In this document: piece after piece, positions 1-7,392 of the stretch
Numbering within the stretch: the first letter of the stretch is position 1
How the letters are laid out: each line of letters begins with the position of its first letter
Origin: Verrucomicrobiia bacterium
Lineage (GTDB): Bacteria; Verrucomicrobiota; Verrucomicrobiia; Verrucomicrobiales; Akkermansiaceae
Assembly (NCBI GenBank): GCA_947460915.1
Contig: CANHKJ010000023.1
Coordinates: 1-20,457 of the forward strand
Direction: 5' to 3'
DNA length: 20,457 nt
The notes under the pieces: generated by a model
Seen by the model: the letters and a program-made list of their open reading frames with translations, nothing else
What the model was told of the DNA's origin: nothing
Databases searched by the model: none
Program-made: the position numbers and the translations under genes

Positions 1-560
1 ATCTCAAAAACAATGCCGTTCGCGGTGACAGGGAAAACGCCAGGGGTTTCGCCGTGGAAAAGGGTGACCTCTAGCTCAAGGCCTTCGGCGCGGCGGATCG
101 GTGAGTCATTTCGCAAGACGATCGACTGCGGTGCGAGCACATCGATGAGCGCCTGCTTGATGATGTCCTTGCGCATGTCCATGGCCAAAGTGAGGGTCTG
201 CATGACGAGGTGGTCGCCGTAGCGATCGACGATCAGGCCGGGGATGCCATCGGACTCGGACCAGACGATGCGGCACAGGGTGGAATCAAACGGCATGCTT
301 TCACGGTACGTGACGGCCTGTTGGATGCGACGAGTGAAAAACTCCAGATCGAGGTCCTGGCGGCGACGCGAGAAGCGGCGGGCGATGATTTGCGACTGCG
401 GATTGTAGATCGCGGTGCCCATCGGGCGATCTCGGAAATCCTTTAAGGTAATGACATCGCCGGGCATGGGATCGCCAAAAACCTTCTTAACTTCGGTTGC
501 GTAAACCCAGTCGTGTCCGTGAAAAATGCGTGCCCGAGGGGCGATGATAAGTCCTGCCAT
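1..560 (-). CDS. RlmI-like 23S rRNA m5C methyltransferase, N-terminal part
   Basis: Partial gene: the 5' end is present and the 3' end lies beyond the left window edge. The frame is open from ATG (558-560, minus strand) for 186 codons. The first ~68 residues fit a PUA RNA-binding domain (opening APRARIFHGHDWVYATEV). Residues 101-116 read SESDGIPGLIVDRYGD, the signature of the RlmI/class I SAM-dependent methyltransferase family, and the end (TANGIVFE) matches the strand just before the SAM-binding domain, which is cut off. Known family role: methylation of a cytosine of 23S rRNA (C1962 in E. coli) in the cytoplasm, on a protein of about 400 residues. The exact target here is inferred. It diverges from the small basic protein at 635, with a 74-base gap. 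No convincing Shine-Dalgarno precedes the ATG. Confidence 0.88.
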   Translation of the reverse strand, partial: MAGLIIAPRARIFHGHDWVYATEVKKVFGDPMPGDVITLKDFRDRPMGTAIYNPQSQIIARRFSRRRQDLDLEFFTRRIQQAVTYRESMPFDSTLCRIVWSESDGIPGLIVDRYGDHLVMQTLTLAMDMRKDIIKQALIDVLAPQSIVLRNDSPIRRAEGLELEVTLFHGETPGVFPVTANGIVFE

Positions 561-634
561 GGTGTTGTGTAGTGAAAAAAGAGAAAGATTGTGCTTGATG
601 CGGGGGGGCGAGAGTTGTAGCAAAGCGCACAGCT

Positions 635-886
635 ATGGGACAGCAAATTAAAAAAGTAATCAAACGTCGTCGCCGCAAGGACTACTTGCGTCGCAAAAAT
701 GAGCAAGCCAAACTTGGTGGATCCGTGAAAAAAGCTAGCGTCGTCAAAAAAGCGCCAGCCGATGCAACCGGAGAAAAAACAGCCAAGAAAGCTGCCAAAA
801 AGGCCGCTACGAAGAAGGCTCCTGCGAAAAAAGCCGCCAAAGCTGTTGAGGAAACTCCCGCAGCCGAGGAGAGCTCCGAGGCGTAA
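635..886 (+). CDS. Small lysine/alanine-rich basic protein
   Basis: 83 residues, very basic. The head (MGQQIKKVIKRRRRKDYLRRKNEQAKL) looks like an ordered, conserved nucleic-acid-binding segment. Residues ~32-70 are a low-complexity lysine/alanine/proline tail of the KKAAKKA/KKAPAKKA type seen in histone H1-like and ribosome-associated bacterial proteins, and the last ~12 residues are acidic (VEETPAAEESSEA). I recognise no named family with certainty. Binding to DNA or RNA, either nucleoid- or ribosome-associated, is inferred from composition. It is a one-gene unit: it diverges from the rRNA methyltransferase and is followed 40 bases later by a good terminator. That compact context, and the non-repetitive head, argue that it is real and not a chance ORF. 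No Shine-Dalgarno is evident before the ATG. Confidence 0.75.
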   Translation: MGQQIKKVIKRRRRKDYLRRKNEQAKLGGSVKKASVVKKAPADATGEKTAKKAAKKAATKKAPAKKAAKAVEETPAAEESSEA

Positions 887-925
887 TCCACGCGACTTCT
901 TCAACAACCTAGGTTCTTTCCCAAG

Positions 926-959
926 GCGGTCTTCCCATTCGGTGGAGATCGCTTTTTTT
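926..959 (+). terminator. Rho-independent terminator after the basic protein gene
   Basis: A 9-bp stem, GCGGTCTTC (926-934) with GGAGATCGC (944-952), contains two G-T wobbles and a 9-base loop, and runs straight into seven T residues (953-959). It sits 40 bases after the stop of the small basic protein and 24 bases before the prepilin peptidase start, so it separates the two transcription units. Confidence 0.8.
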
Positions 960-982
960 ATGTTTATTTCACCCCGACGCCG

Positions 983-2104
983 ATGTTCCTCGATTTTTCC
1001 TCGTATTTTTGGTATCTGCCCGTAGTTCTGCTCGGAGCTTGCGTCGGTTCGTTTCTGAATGTGGTGATCTATCGACTACCACTCGGGCTCTCGGTGAACC
1101 AGCCGAAGCGATCGTTTTGCCCTCTGTGCAAAAACCCGATCGTCTGGTGGCGCAACATTCCGATTGTATCATGGCTGCTGTTGAGTGGAAAATGCGCCGA
1201 CTGCCATGCACCGATTCCCGTGCGTTATTGGATCGTCGAAGTCGTCACAGCACTGCTTTTCGCCGCCAGTTGGTATCAATCCAGCGTGCTGACCGCGCTG
1301 CTGCTTTTCGTATTCATGGCACTGGCCGTGGCGATTGGCTGGATCGATGCCGAGCACCAGATCATCCCGATCAGCTTGACATGGGGCGGCAGTGCTGTTG
1401 CGCTAATCTATGCAGGATTTCATTCTGAATTGCTGCATGTCCGCGATCCCGCTGCCGCGCATGAGGGGCCATGGTGGACGGGAGTCAAGGATGCTGGACT
1501 TGGCTGGGTATTGGGATTTTTCGGCTTGTGGTCAGTGGTTTTACTGGGGAAATTGATTTTCGGCAAAAAAAAGATCGCCTTCGATGCGCCCACCGACTGG
1601 CAACTCATCGATGCTCCCACCGATTCCGATCCCGTAGTCTTCTCCTGCGAAGGCGAGGACATTCCTTGGGATGATCTTTTTTTTCGAAAATCCGATGAAC
1701 TCCTGCTCGAATGCACCGCCATCGAACTCAACGATACAGCTGCGGGTCAAGGCTTGCTGAAAATTCGCGAACACGAAATCACCATGCCTGATGGCTCGGT
1801 ACATCGGCTCGAAGACGTCAAAAGCATTAGCGGAAAAGTCACGCACGCCACCATACCACGCGAGGCGATGGGCATGGGCGACCCGCATTTGCTTGGCATG
1901 ATTGGCGCATTCATCGGTGGATTCGGCGTTGTCTTCACGATCGCAAGCTCCGCAGTTTTTGCCATCATCGCCGCAGTGCTCGGACGCATCGGCCTCGGAC
2001 GCCCCCTTCCCTATGGGCCGTTCTTGCTGCTTGGTGGACTTGCATGGATCTTCGGCGGTTGGAAATTGTGGCAACTCTATGTTGATTGGCTCTCTTTTCG
2101 CTAA
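983..2104 (+). CDS. Prepilin peptidase (A24 family) with a large loop insertion
   Basis: Integral-membrane aspartic peptidase/N-methyltransferase of the PilD/GspO family, which cleaves type IV pilin or type II secretion pseudopilin leaders at the cytoplasmic face. Seen in the 373 residues: GACVGSFLNVVIYRLP (18-33), typical of the N-terminal domain; two Cys pairs, C46/C49 and C71/C74, of the zinc-binding loop; first catalytic Asp D122 (GWIDAEHQIIP); second catalytic motif GMGD with D300, where the usual following Lys is replaced by PH. The two Asp motifs are normally about 60 residues apart. Here there are 178, because of a hydrophilic insertion at ~193-295. Several hydrophobic segments flank it. 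No pilin or secretion genes are adjacent. The start chosen is the first ATG of the frame; it lacks a clear Shine-Dalgarno. Confidence 0.93.
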   Translation: MFLDFSSYFWYLPVVLLGACVGSFLNVVIYRLPLGLSVNQPKRSFCPLCKNPIVWWRNIPIVSWLLLSGKCADCHAPIPVRYWIVEVVTALLFAASWYQSSVLTALLLFVFMALAVAIGWIDAEHQIIPISLTWGGSAVALIYAGFHSELLHVRDPAAAHEGPWWTGVKDAGLGWVLGFFGLWSVVLLGKLIFGKKKIAFDAPTDWQLIDAPTDSDPVVFSCEGEDIPWDDLFFRKSDELLLECTAIELNDTAAGQGLLKIREHEITMPDGSVHRLEDVKSISGKVTHATIPREAMGMGDPHLLGMIGAFIGGFGVVFTIASSAVFAIIAAVLGRIGLGRPLPYGPFLLLGGLAWIFGGWKLWQLYVDWLSFR

Positions 2105-2175
2105 AACCTAACAAATTCCCTCAACTACGCAAATTTTGCGATGATAAAAAAAACACTTTGTCGCGCGTAAAATGA

Positions 2176-2203
2176 TTTCCATCACGTAAAAAATCACTAT
2201 CAT
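2176..2203 (+). promoter_or_regulatory. Candidate promoter of the kinase gene, possibly leaderless
   Basis: TTTCCA (2176-2181) and TATCAT (2198-2203) are separated by 16 bases, and the -10-like box ends 7 bases before the ATG at 2211. Transcription would then start at or next to the start codon. The same arrangement is seen before two other genes in this window. The match to consensus is partial (4/6 and 5/6), so this is a suggestion only. Confidence 0.35.
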
Positions 2204-2210
2204 TGCACCC

Positions 2211-4625
2211 ATGTCCGCACCTGATGATACCATTGCCTATTGCCACGCCTGTGGAACCGCAATGGATGTCAGCAATGTGGCTCCTTTCAGCAATGTTGAG
2301 TGCCCTGCTTGCCAGAAGCACACACGTGTCAAACGCGAGTTCGGGCCCTACACTCTTTTGCGACGTCATGCGATTGGAGGTATGAGCATGGTCTTCGTTG
2401 GCCACGACAACACTCTCGACCGCGAGGTTGCACTCAAGATTCTTAGCGAAACATATAGCGCTGATGAAAAACGCATCTCCTCCTTCGAGGAAGAGGCCCG
2501 CATCACCGCCGCGATCTCCCACCCGCACGTGGTTCGTGTTTTCAAAACCGGCAAAGCGTTTGGTCGATTCTACATCGCCATGGAAATGGTCACGGGCGGT
2601 CATCTCGAGCACCAAATCAAAGAACGCGGTGCAATCCCTGAATCTGAAGCTCTGCAACTCGCCATCGAGGTTGCTGAAGGATTGCGCTCGGCACATTCAG
2701 CAGGTCTGATTCACCGCGACATCAAGCCAGGAAACATCTTGCTCGACTCCGCAGGCAGCGCGAAAATCGTTGACTTTGGGCTCGCGCTCATGACCAAAGG
2801 AGGTGTTGCCACGCCTGATGAACTCTGGGCCACGCCTTACTATGTTCCACCCGAAACCATCGAAGGAAGGGAGGAAGACTACCGCGCCGACGTATATGCC
2901 TTCGGTGCCACCTTTTATCACGTGCTCGCCGGCAAGCCCCCCTGCACCGAGGAGAGCATGGTCACCACCCAGCTCCGCGAGGCGAAAAAACACATCGTGC
3001 CGCTCAGCATTGCATGCCCCGATCTATGCCTTGAAACAGCGGCCGTTATCGAGTGCGCGATGGCCTATGATCCGTCTGCGCGTTTCCGCTCGTACGATGA
3101 ACTCATCGAATCGCTCCAAACCGCGCTAATGGTAGTGCAGACGCGCGACAAAAACTTGCGCAAAGGCATCAAGCCGACAAACAAGCCCGTCCCCGTTGCC
3201 ATCACTCCCGCCGAGCGCCGGCGCATTGCCAAAAGACAAACCGCCCAGAAAATGATTACCGCTTCGGCAACAGTACTCGTTTTAGGCGTCGCTGGCTGGG
3301 CTGCGGTGAAACTTTTGGGCGGCAAGGAACCAACGCCTTTGCCTATAGTCGTGACGAATGATCCAAATGCAACAGACGTACCCGTCATCACGGACCAATC
3401 GGGCGTCGCCATCAACAACCTTTACCAACAAGCTCGGAAACTCCTTGCCCAAGGCAACTATGAGGCCGCCCGCGAGTCCTTTCTGCAACTCCGCGACAAC
3501 GGCAACGTACAAGAACCAACGCGCACATGGTGTGGCTTTGAAGCTATGCTCTGTGCTTATCTGAATGGTCGTAGTAACGATGCTCGCGCTGACGCCAAGC
3601 ACCTCGAGCAACATCTCAAAGATACCTCTGTTCCAGAAAATATCCGCCAACGTTTGAAAGATTGGCTGCCACAACTTCAAGACTACCCACCCATTACCAA
3701 AAACATCGAGTCCGACACACCACAAGATGATCTGATTTTCCTGATGAGCACGATGACGAACGCTTGCAAAAACTGGGAGCAAGGAAAGATGAAAGAAGCG
3801 ATCCCAGCCTTCGAGCTCATCAAAAATGCAACGATCAAGGGCAACAACTCTCTCATCGAGGTCTACCAAGCAAAAGCAAACAACTACTTGGCCGATGCCG
3901 CAAAGCTGCAAGAACATCAACTCACCAATCTCCCTGCGACCCCGCAAGATTGCCGCGATGCGGCTGAAAATCTCGAACCAGTTCTCGCCACACTCGCGAC
4001 CCGTGGTCGTGCAAAATTTTTGATCCGTGAATGGCAACTCGTACTAGGCCGTCATGCCAAAGCGCTTGAAGAAACTCCGCAAACCATCGGTAACACTCCT
4101 GGTCCATCTTTTGCGGAAGTGATGAAAAAACTGCCAACTCTGACAGCCAACTGCCAGTATCTTGATGCCGCCGAATTGTTGAAAAAAACCAGTAACTTGA
4201 ACGCTAACGAAGAAACGCAACGCACCGCCTTGCTCGGCATGTGCGAAGGTGCGGGCATTTTCCTCGCCGATCTCGAAGAAGACATTTCCAAAGCGCCGAT
4301 CACTCTCGCCATCGCCTGCAAAGATGGCCGCAGCTTTACGACTGTAAATGCCGCAAGCGAAGGAATGGTTACTCTCTCCAACGGCGACACCGAGGCTTCC
4401 TTACCGTGGTCAGAGATACCTGCATCCAACATCATCAATCTCTATCGCGAAGTCATTCGCAAGAATCCCGGCGATGTCGGCGTCCCTCTACGCCACGAAT
4501 CTGCGATCTGTTTCCAGTGGCTCAGTGGCGAAAAAGACGCGGCGCAAACTGCTGCCAACGTGCTAAGCAATACTTCACCCTCGTTCAAAAAGCGCTGGGA
4601 GCAATGGATGACGGCATTGAAATAA
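2211..4625 (+). CDS. Membrane Ser/Thr protein kinase with zinc ribbon and C-terminal repeat region
   Basis: 804 residues. Order: zinc ribbon-like YCHACG...CPAC (C11, C14, C31, C34); Hanks-type kinase domain (~47-305) with glycine loop AIGGMSMV (54-61), Lys76 (VALKIL), catalytic HRD 168-170 with Asn175 (HRDIKPGN), DFG 188-190 and PPE 213-215; a basic linker; one membrane segment (~349-367); then ~430 residues outside the membrane, mostly helical and TPR-like at ~400-470. All catalytic residues are present, so it should be active; the first glycine of the loop is Ala. The cytoplasmic kinase would phosphorylate Ser/Thr in response to an outer input. The signal and substrates cannot be read from the sequence. 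Its stop lies one base from the stop of the convergent sulfatase gene. A zinc ribbon at the N terminus suggests a partner-binding head. Confidence 0.92.
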   Translation: MSAPDDTIAYCHACGTAMDVSNVAPFSNVECPACQKHTRVKREFGPYTLLRRHAIGGMSMVFVGHDNTLDREVALKILSETYSADEKRISSFEEEARITAAISHPHVVRVFKTGKAFGRFYIAMEMVTGGHLEHQIKERGAIPESEALQLAIEVAEGLRSAHSAGLIHRDIKPGNILLDSAGSAKIVDFGLALMTKGGVATPDELWATPYYVPPETIEGREEDYRADVYAFGATFYHVLAGKPPCTEESMVTTQLREAKKHIVPLSIACPDLCLETAAVIECAMAYDPSARFRSYDELIESLQTALMVVQTRDKNLRKGIKPTNKPVPVAITPAERRRIAKRQTAQKMITASATVLVLGVAGWAAVKLLGGKEPTPLPIVVTNDPNATDVPVITDQSGVAINNLYQQARKLLAQGNYEAARESFLQLRDNGNVQEPTRTWCGFEAMLCAYLNGRSNDARADAKHLEQHLKDTSVPENIRQRLKDWLPQLQDYPPITKNIESDTPQDDLIFLMSTMTNACKNWEQGKMKEAIPAFELIKNATIKGNNSLIEVYQAKANNYLADAAKLQEHQLTNLPATPQDCRDAAENLEPVLATLATRGRAKFLIREWQLVLGRHAKALEETPQTIGNTPGPSFAEVMKKLPTLTANCQYLDAAELLKKTSNLNANEETQRTALLGMCEGAGIFLADLEEDISKAPITLAIACKDGRSFTTVNAASEGMVTLSNGDTEASLPWSEIPASNIINLYREVIRKNPGDVGVPLRHESAICFQWLSGEKDAAQTAANVLSNTSPSFKKRWEQWMTALK

Positions 4626-4626
4626 T

Positions 4627-5928
4627 CTAACGTTTTTCAGACAACTGATCAAAGACCGCTTGCAGATTTTCCCTAGCAAACGCCTCTGCATCTGAATCAT
4701 TTCCTATGATTTCCCGAGGATCTGGCTCGCCCATTTCCACCACCTGCCGCAGTTGCCCTTTGTTGTTCAGCATGTATTCGCCACTTCTGAGCTGTCGGTC
4801 ATTCGCATTTTGGATGTGAATCCACTCACGCAACTGACCAGGATTTCCCAGAAGCTGTGGAGAGAGGCTGCGACCATGGATTTTCTGCGCGGGCATAGCG
4901 GCTCCTGTGAGCTCGCAAAGCGTAGGAAAAATATCCGAGAGATCGACAAGATGCGCGCAAATTCTGTTTGATTTGATCTTTCCGGGCCAGCGAACGATCA
5001 AGGGCACATGCGTTCCCCGATCGGTCATTGTACCTTTACCTCCGACAATTTTTTTCCCATCAGCCCATGTGTGAACTAGGTCCGTATCAGTACCGTTATC
5101 TGCGAGAAACATGACGATGGTATTATCAGCAATGCCGAGATCATCGAGCGACTTCAGCATGATTCCGATCTGCTTGTCCAAATACGCCAGCATCTCAGGA
5201 AAATACTTCGGGTCTCCCTTGTGCCTAGGATCGGGCGCACGATAACTCCGATCTTTACTATCTGGTGTTGGCTCCCATGGATAATGAGGCAAGCATGTTG
5301 AGTAATACAATAGAAATGGCTTCTTGTTTTTCACGCTCGATTTGATGAAGTCAAGAGACACCTCAAGATCGACGTCAGGACCATATCGTTCCTTGATTTC
5401 CTCAGCGATGATGCGATCATCTTTAAGCAAGTAGGGATTCCAATAGCGAGTGGTCTTTTTTCCATTCTCATCAAAAATACTCCACGTTTGGTAATGATCA
5501 AAACCAAAGTCACAAATGGTGTTATGTTTGTGTTCTAACGCTACATGCCACTTGCCCACAAGTTGCGTTGCGTAACCGTGCTGCTTGAGTTGCCGCACAA
5601 AACTGGGTTGTGAAGGTCGCAAATAAATGTCCTCTTGTTGCTTGCTGTGCAAGACTACTCTGAGCCCATTTTGAAATGGGTATCTCCCCGTCAGCAATTG
5701 CGCGCGTGATGGAGAGCAAAAGGGATTTGAGAAAAATCGACTGAAATGCATGCCCTCTTTCGCTAGTCGATTAAGGTTTGGTGTTGGGTGAGATTTTCCT
5801 CCATACATGGATAAACATTCCACGCCAAGATCATCCGCGACGATCAGCAAAACGTTAGGATTAATCAACGCAAAAGCTTTGCCTGCTATGACGTAGAAAA
5901 CAAAAACAAGAATGAAATGAATTTTCAT
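4627..5928 (-). CDS. Secreted sulfatase (formylglycine type)
   Basis: Arylsulfatase-like hydrolase of the alkaline phosphatase superfamily. With the start at 5928 the protein has 433 residues and begins with a signal peptide (MKIHFILVFVFYVIAGKAFA). Visible motifs: metal ligands D32/D33 (IVADDLG), CSPSR with Cys71, which must be converted to formylglycine, GKWH (K126, H128), HYPW (H215), LADNG (D277/N278) and K298. It should remove sulfate esters from a glycan outside the cytoplasm. An alternative start at 5994 overlaps the stop of the upstream esterase gene as ATGA and would add 22 residues (three Cys) before the signal peptide. I prefer 5928 because of the signal peptide, though the overlap makes translational coupling possible. 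It ends tail to tail with the kinase gene. The substrate cannot be predicted. Confidence 0.9.
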   Translation of the reverse strand: MKIHFILVFVFYVIAGKAFALINPNVLLIVADDLGVECLSMYGGKSHPTPNLNRLAKEGMHFSRFFSNPFCSPSRAQLLTGRYPFQNGLRVVLHSKQQEDIYLRPSQPSFVRQLKQHGYATQLVGKWHVALEHKHNTICDFGFDHYQTWSIFDENGKKTTRYWNPYLLKDDRIIAEEIKERYGPDVDLEVSLDFIKSSVKNKKPFLLYYSTCLPHYPWEPTPDSKDRSYRAPDPRHKGDPKYFPEMLAYLDKQIGIMLKSLDDLGIADNTIVMFLADNGTDTDLVHTWADGKKIVGGKGTMTDRGTHVPLIVRWPGKIKSNRICAHLVDLSDIFPTLCELTGAAMPAQKIHGRSLSPQLLGNPGQLREWIHIQNANDRQLRSGEYMLNNKGQLRQVVEMGEPDPREIIGNDSDAEAFARENLQAVFDQLSEKR

Positions 5929-5990
5929 CGAAGAACCAGGTTGGCGAGCTTGACACCTAACGCAATTCACGCAAATAGGAAGAACAAATC

Positions 5991-7265
5991 TCATTTAAGC
6001 AATTCAATCATCGCCTTGCCCATGGCTTCTCCCACATCCATGTAAACTTCAGCTTTGCCACCGTAATGACCATTGCCACTTCCTCCTTGGGCCATCGGGT
6101 TGGTGAAAACTGTCGCGACGTTCCCCTGAAACTCAGGATACTTACTGGATTTCCCTCCAACGGCCATTTGTGCGTCAAACACTTTTTCGCCATTGCCACC
6201 GCAACCCTTTTTGGATTCACCTAGAGTGCCCATGACAAATTTTGCATTCGGTGCCTCAAAGTCCTTGCGTAATTGTTGGATGAAGCGCACGAGATTTTCT
6301 TCATACTTGTCGGCATGGGCGGCATTGCCACAATCCTTTTCTCCCTGCCAAAAAAAGAAACCTGCCACCTCATACTTTTCAGCCTCGGGGTAATGCTTGC
6401 TCAATTCAGCGAGTGCTTTTTTGGCATCCTCAACGTCATCATCATATTGCTTACCCGCATACCACTCACCTTCGACTTTTTCACCATTGCCCTTCGGATT
6501 CCCCGGTGTGCCACGATAACCAGGCTGGGTCTTGCCACCGTGCTCATACGGTTCGCTTCCCGGCGGCAAAAGATCCCAGCCGAGACTGCGATTGCCGATA
6601 CAGCTTTTGAGGATCATCACCGGTGCATCGATGGCATTGCCGAGCGGATGACCAATTCCATACTCCGGCCCCATTGTTCGACCCGTCACTTTCATCCACT
6701 CATTTTTCAACATGCCTTTGCTCTGCATATACTGCACAAAGCGAACATCTTTACGTTCATGCCAAGAACCATCTTCCTCCACCAAATACCCATACTTGCT
6801 TTTAGTCTTTACGGCATTTTCTAACGAAAAATCAGCACCTGCCACTTTTCCTAGTCCCACCATATTGGATTGACCGAGCAAAATAAACACCTGCACAGGC
6901 TTCTTCATATCTGCTGGTTTGCCATCGGATCTTTCTAACAATTGCTCTTCTGCTGTGTCCGTAATCACAGACTTACTTGGCGCAGGAGCGTTAGCATCCA
7001 CTTTTCCCTGCTTTTTCAAAAACGCATTGTCCGCAGCAGAAACCTTGACTTGAGGAAATTTGAGAATTTTTCCGTTAGACAATAGCACACTTACCACTCC
7101 AGATTCAGGATCATACGACTTCAGCTCCCCTTCGAACGTTTTCGCGCCATCAGGACTTGTCCAAGTGCGAGCTTCACCGCTCACGGCAAAAAACAATACG
7201 CAAGAGCAAGTGACGAGGAGTCGTTGATAGAACGCTACGATCGAAAAAAGTGGTTTCGCTTTCAT
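5991..7265 (-). CDS. SHD1 domain plus sialate O-acetylesterase-like SGNH esterase
   Basis: 424 residues from the chosen start. Order: signal peptide (~1-32, ending SGEA), a small SLA1-homology domain SHD1 (~33-86, RTWTSPDGAKTFEGELKSYD...), a Pro/Ala/Ser linker, and a carbohydrate-esterase domain of the sialate O-acetylesterase (SASA) type (~123-424). Catalytic signs: GQSNM with nucleophile Ser133, FFWQGEKD (304-311), and NGHYGG with likely catalytic His400. The probable role is removing acetyl groups from a glycan in the periplasm or outside. Sialic acid as substrate is not implied. SHD1 is common on secreted proteins of Planctomycetes and Verrucomicrobia, with unclear function. The frame opens at 7352, but the 29 extra residues lack a signal-peptide pattern, so the Met at 7265 is preferred. 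Its stop overlaps an in-frame ATG of the downstream sulfatase, which suggests cotranscription. Confidence 0.88.
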   Translation of the reverse strand: MKAKPLFSIVAFYQRLLVTCSCVLFFAVSGEARTWTSPDGAKTFEGELKSYDPESGVVSVLLSNGKILKFPQVKVSAADNAFLKKQGKVDANAPAPSKSVITDTAEEQLLERSDGKPADMKKPVQVFILLGQSNMVGLGKVAGADFSLENAVKTKSKYGYLVEEDGSWHERKDVRFVQYMQSKGMLKNEWMKVTGRTMGPEYGIGHPLGNAIDAPVMILKSCIGNRSLGWDLLPPGSEPYEHGGKTQPGYRGTPGNPKGNGEKVEGEWYAGKQYDDDVEDAKKALAELSKHYPEAEKYEVAGFFFWQGEKDCGNAAHADKYEENLVRFIQQLRKDFEAPNAKFVMGTLGESKKGCGGNGEKVFDAQMAVGGKSSKYPEFQGNVATVFTNPMAQGGSGNGHYGGKAEVYMDVGEAMGKAMIELLK

Positions 7266-7392
7266 GGATTTTTGATGATTTGCCACTGCACGGATCATCC
7301 CATGCAGATTTACGGAACAACACTCCTTCAAACGGCAATGTTTGGAAAGCAAAACCGCTCGCTCGACCTGACCATAAATAGGGCAGCTGAGA

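Noticed and set aside
13..446. Two short plus-strand frames at the left edge
   Set aside because: They lie opposite the minus-strand RlmI-like gene, whose motifs are clear.
443..907. Minus-strand frame of 154 residues over the small basic protein gene
   Set aside because: Low-complexity Phe/Leu-rich mirror of the Lys/Ala-rich gene; also overlaps the rRNA methyltransferase start.
1541..2074. Minus-strand frame of 177 residues
   Set aside because: Shadow of the prepilin peptidase; no domain or start signal.
2130..2150. CGCAAA/TTTGCG palindrome after the prepilin peptidase gene
   Set aside because: Six-base arms with a one-base centre and no T tract; not a terminator, and too common to call an operator.
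3282..4037. Minus-strand frame of 251 residues
   Set aside because: Shadow of the outer region of the kinase gene; composition is not protein-like.
6273..6824. Plus-strand frame of 183 residues
   Set aside because: Opposite the esterase gene, which carries GQSNM and the catalytic His.
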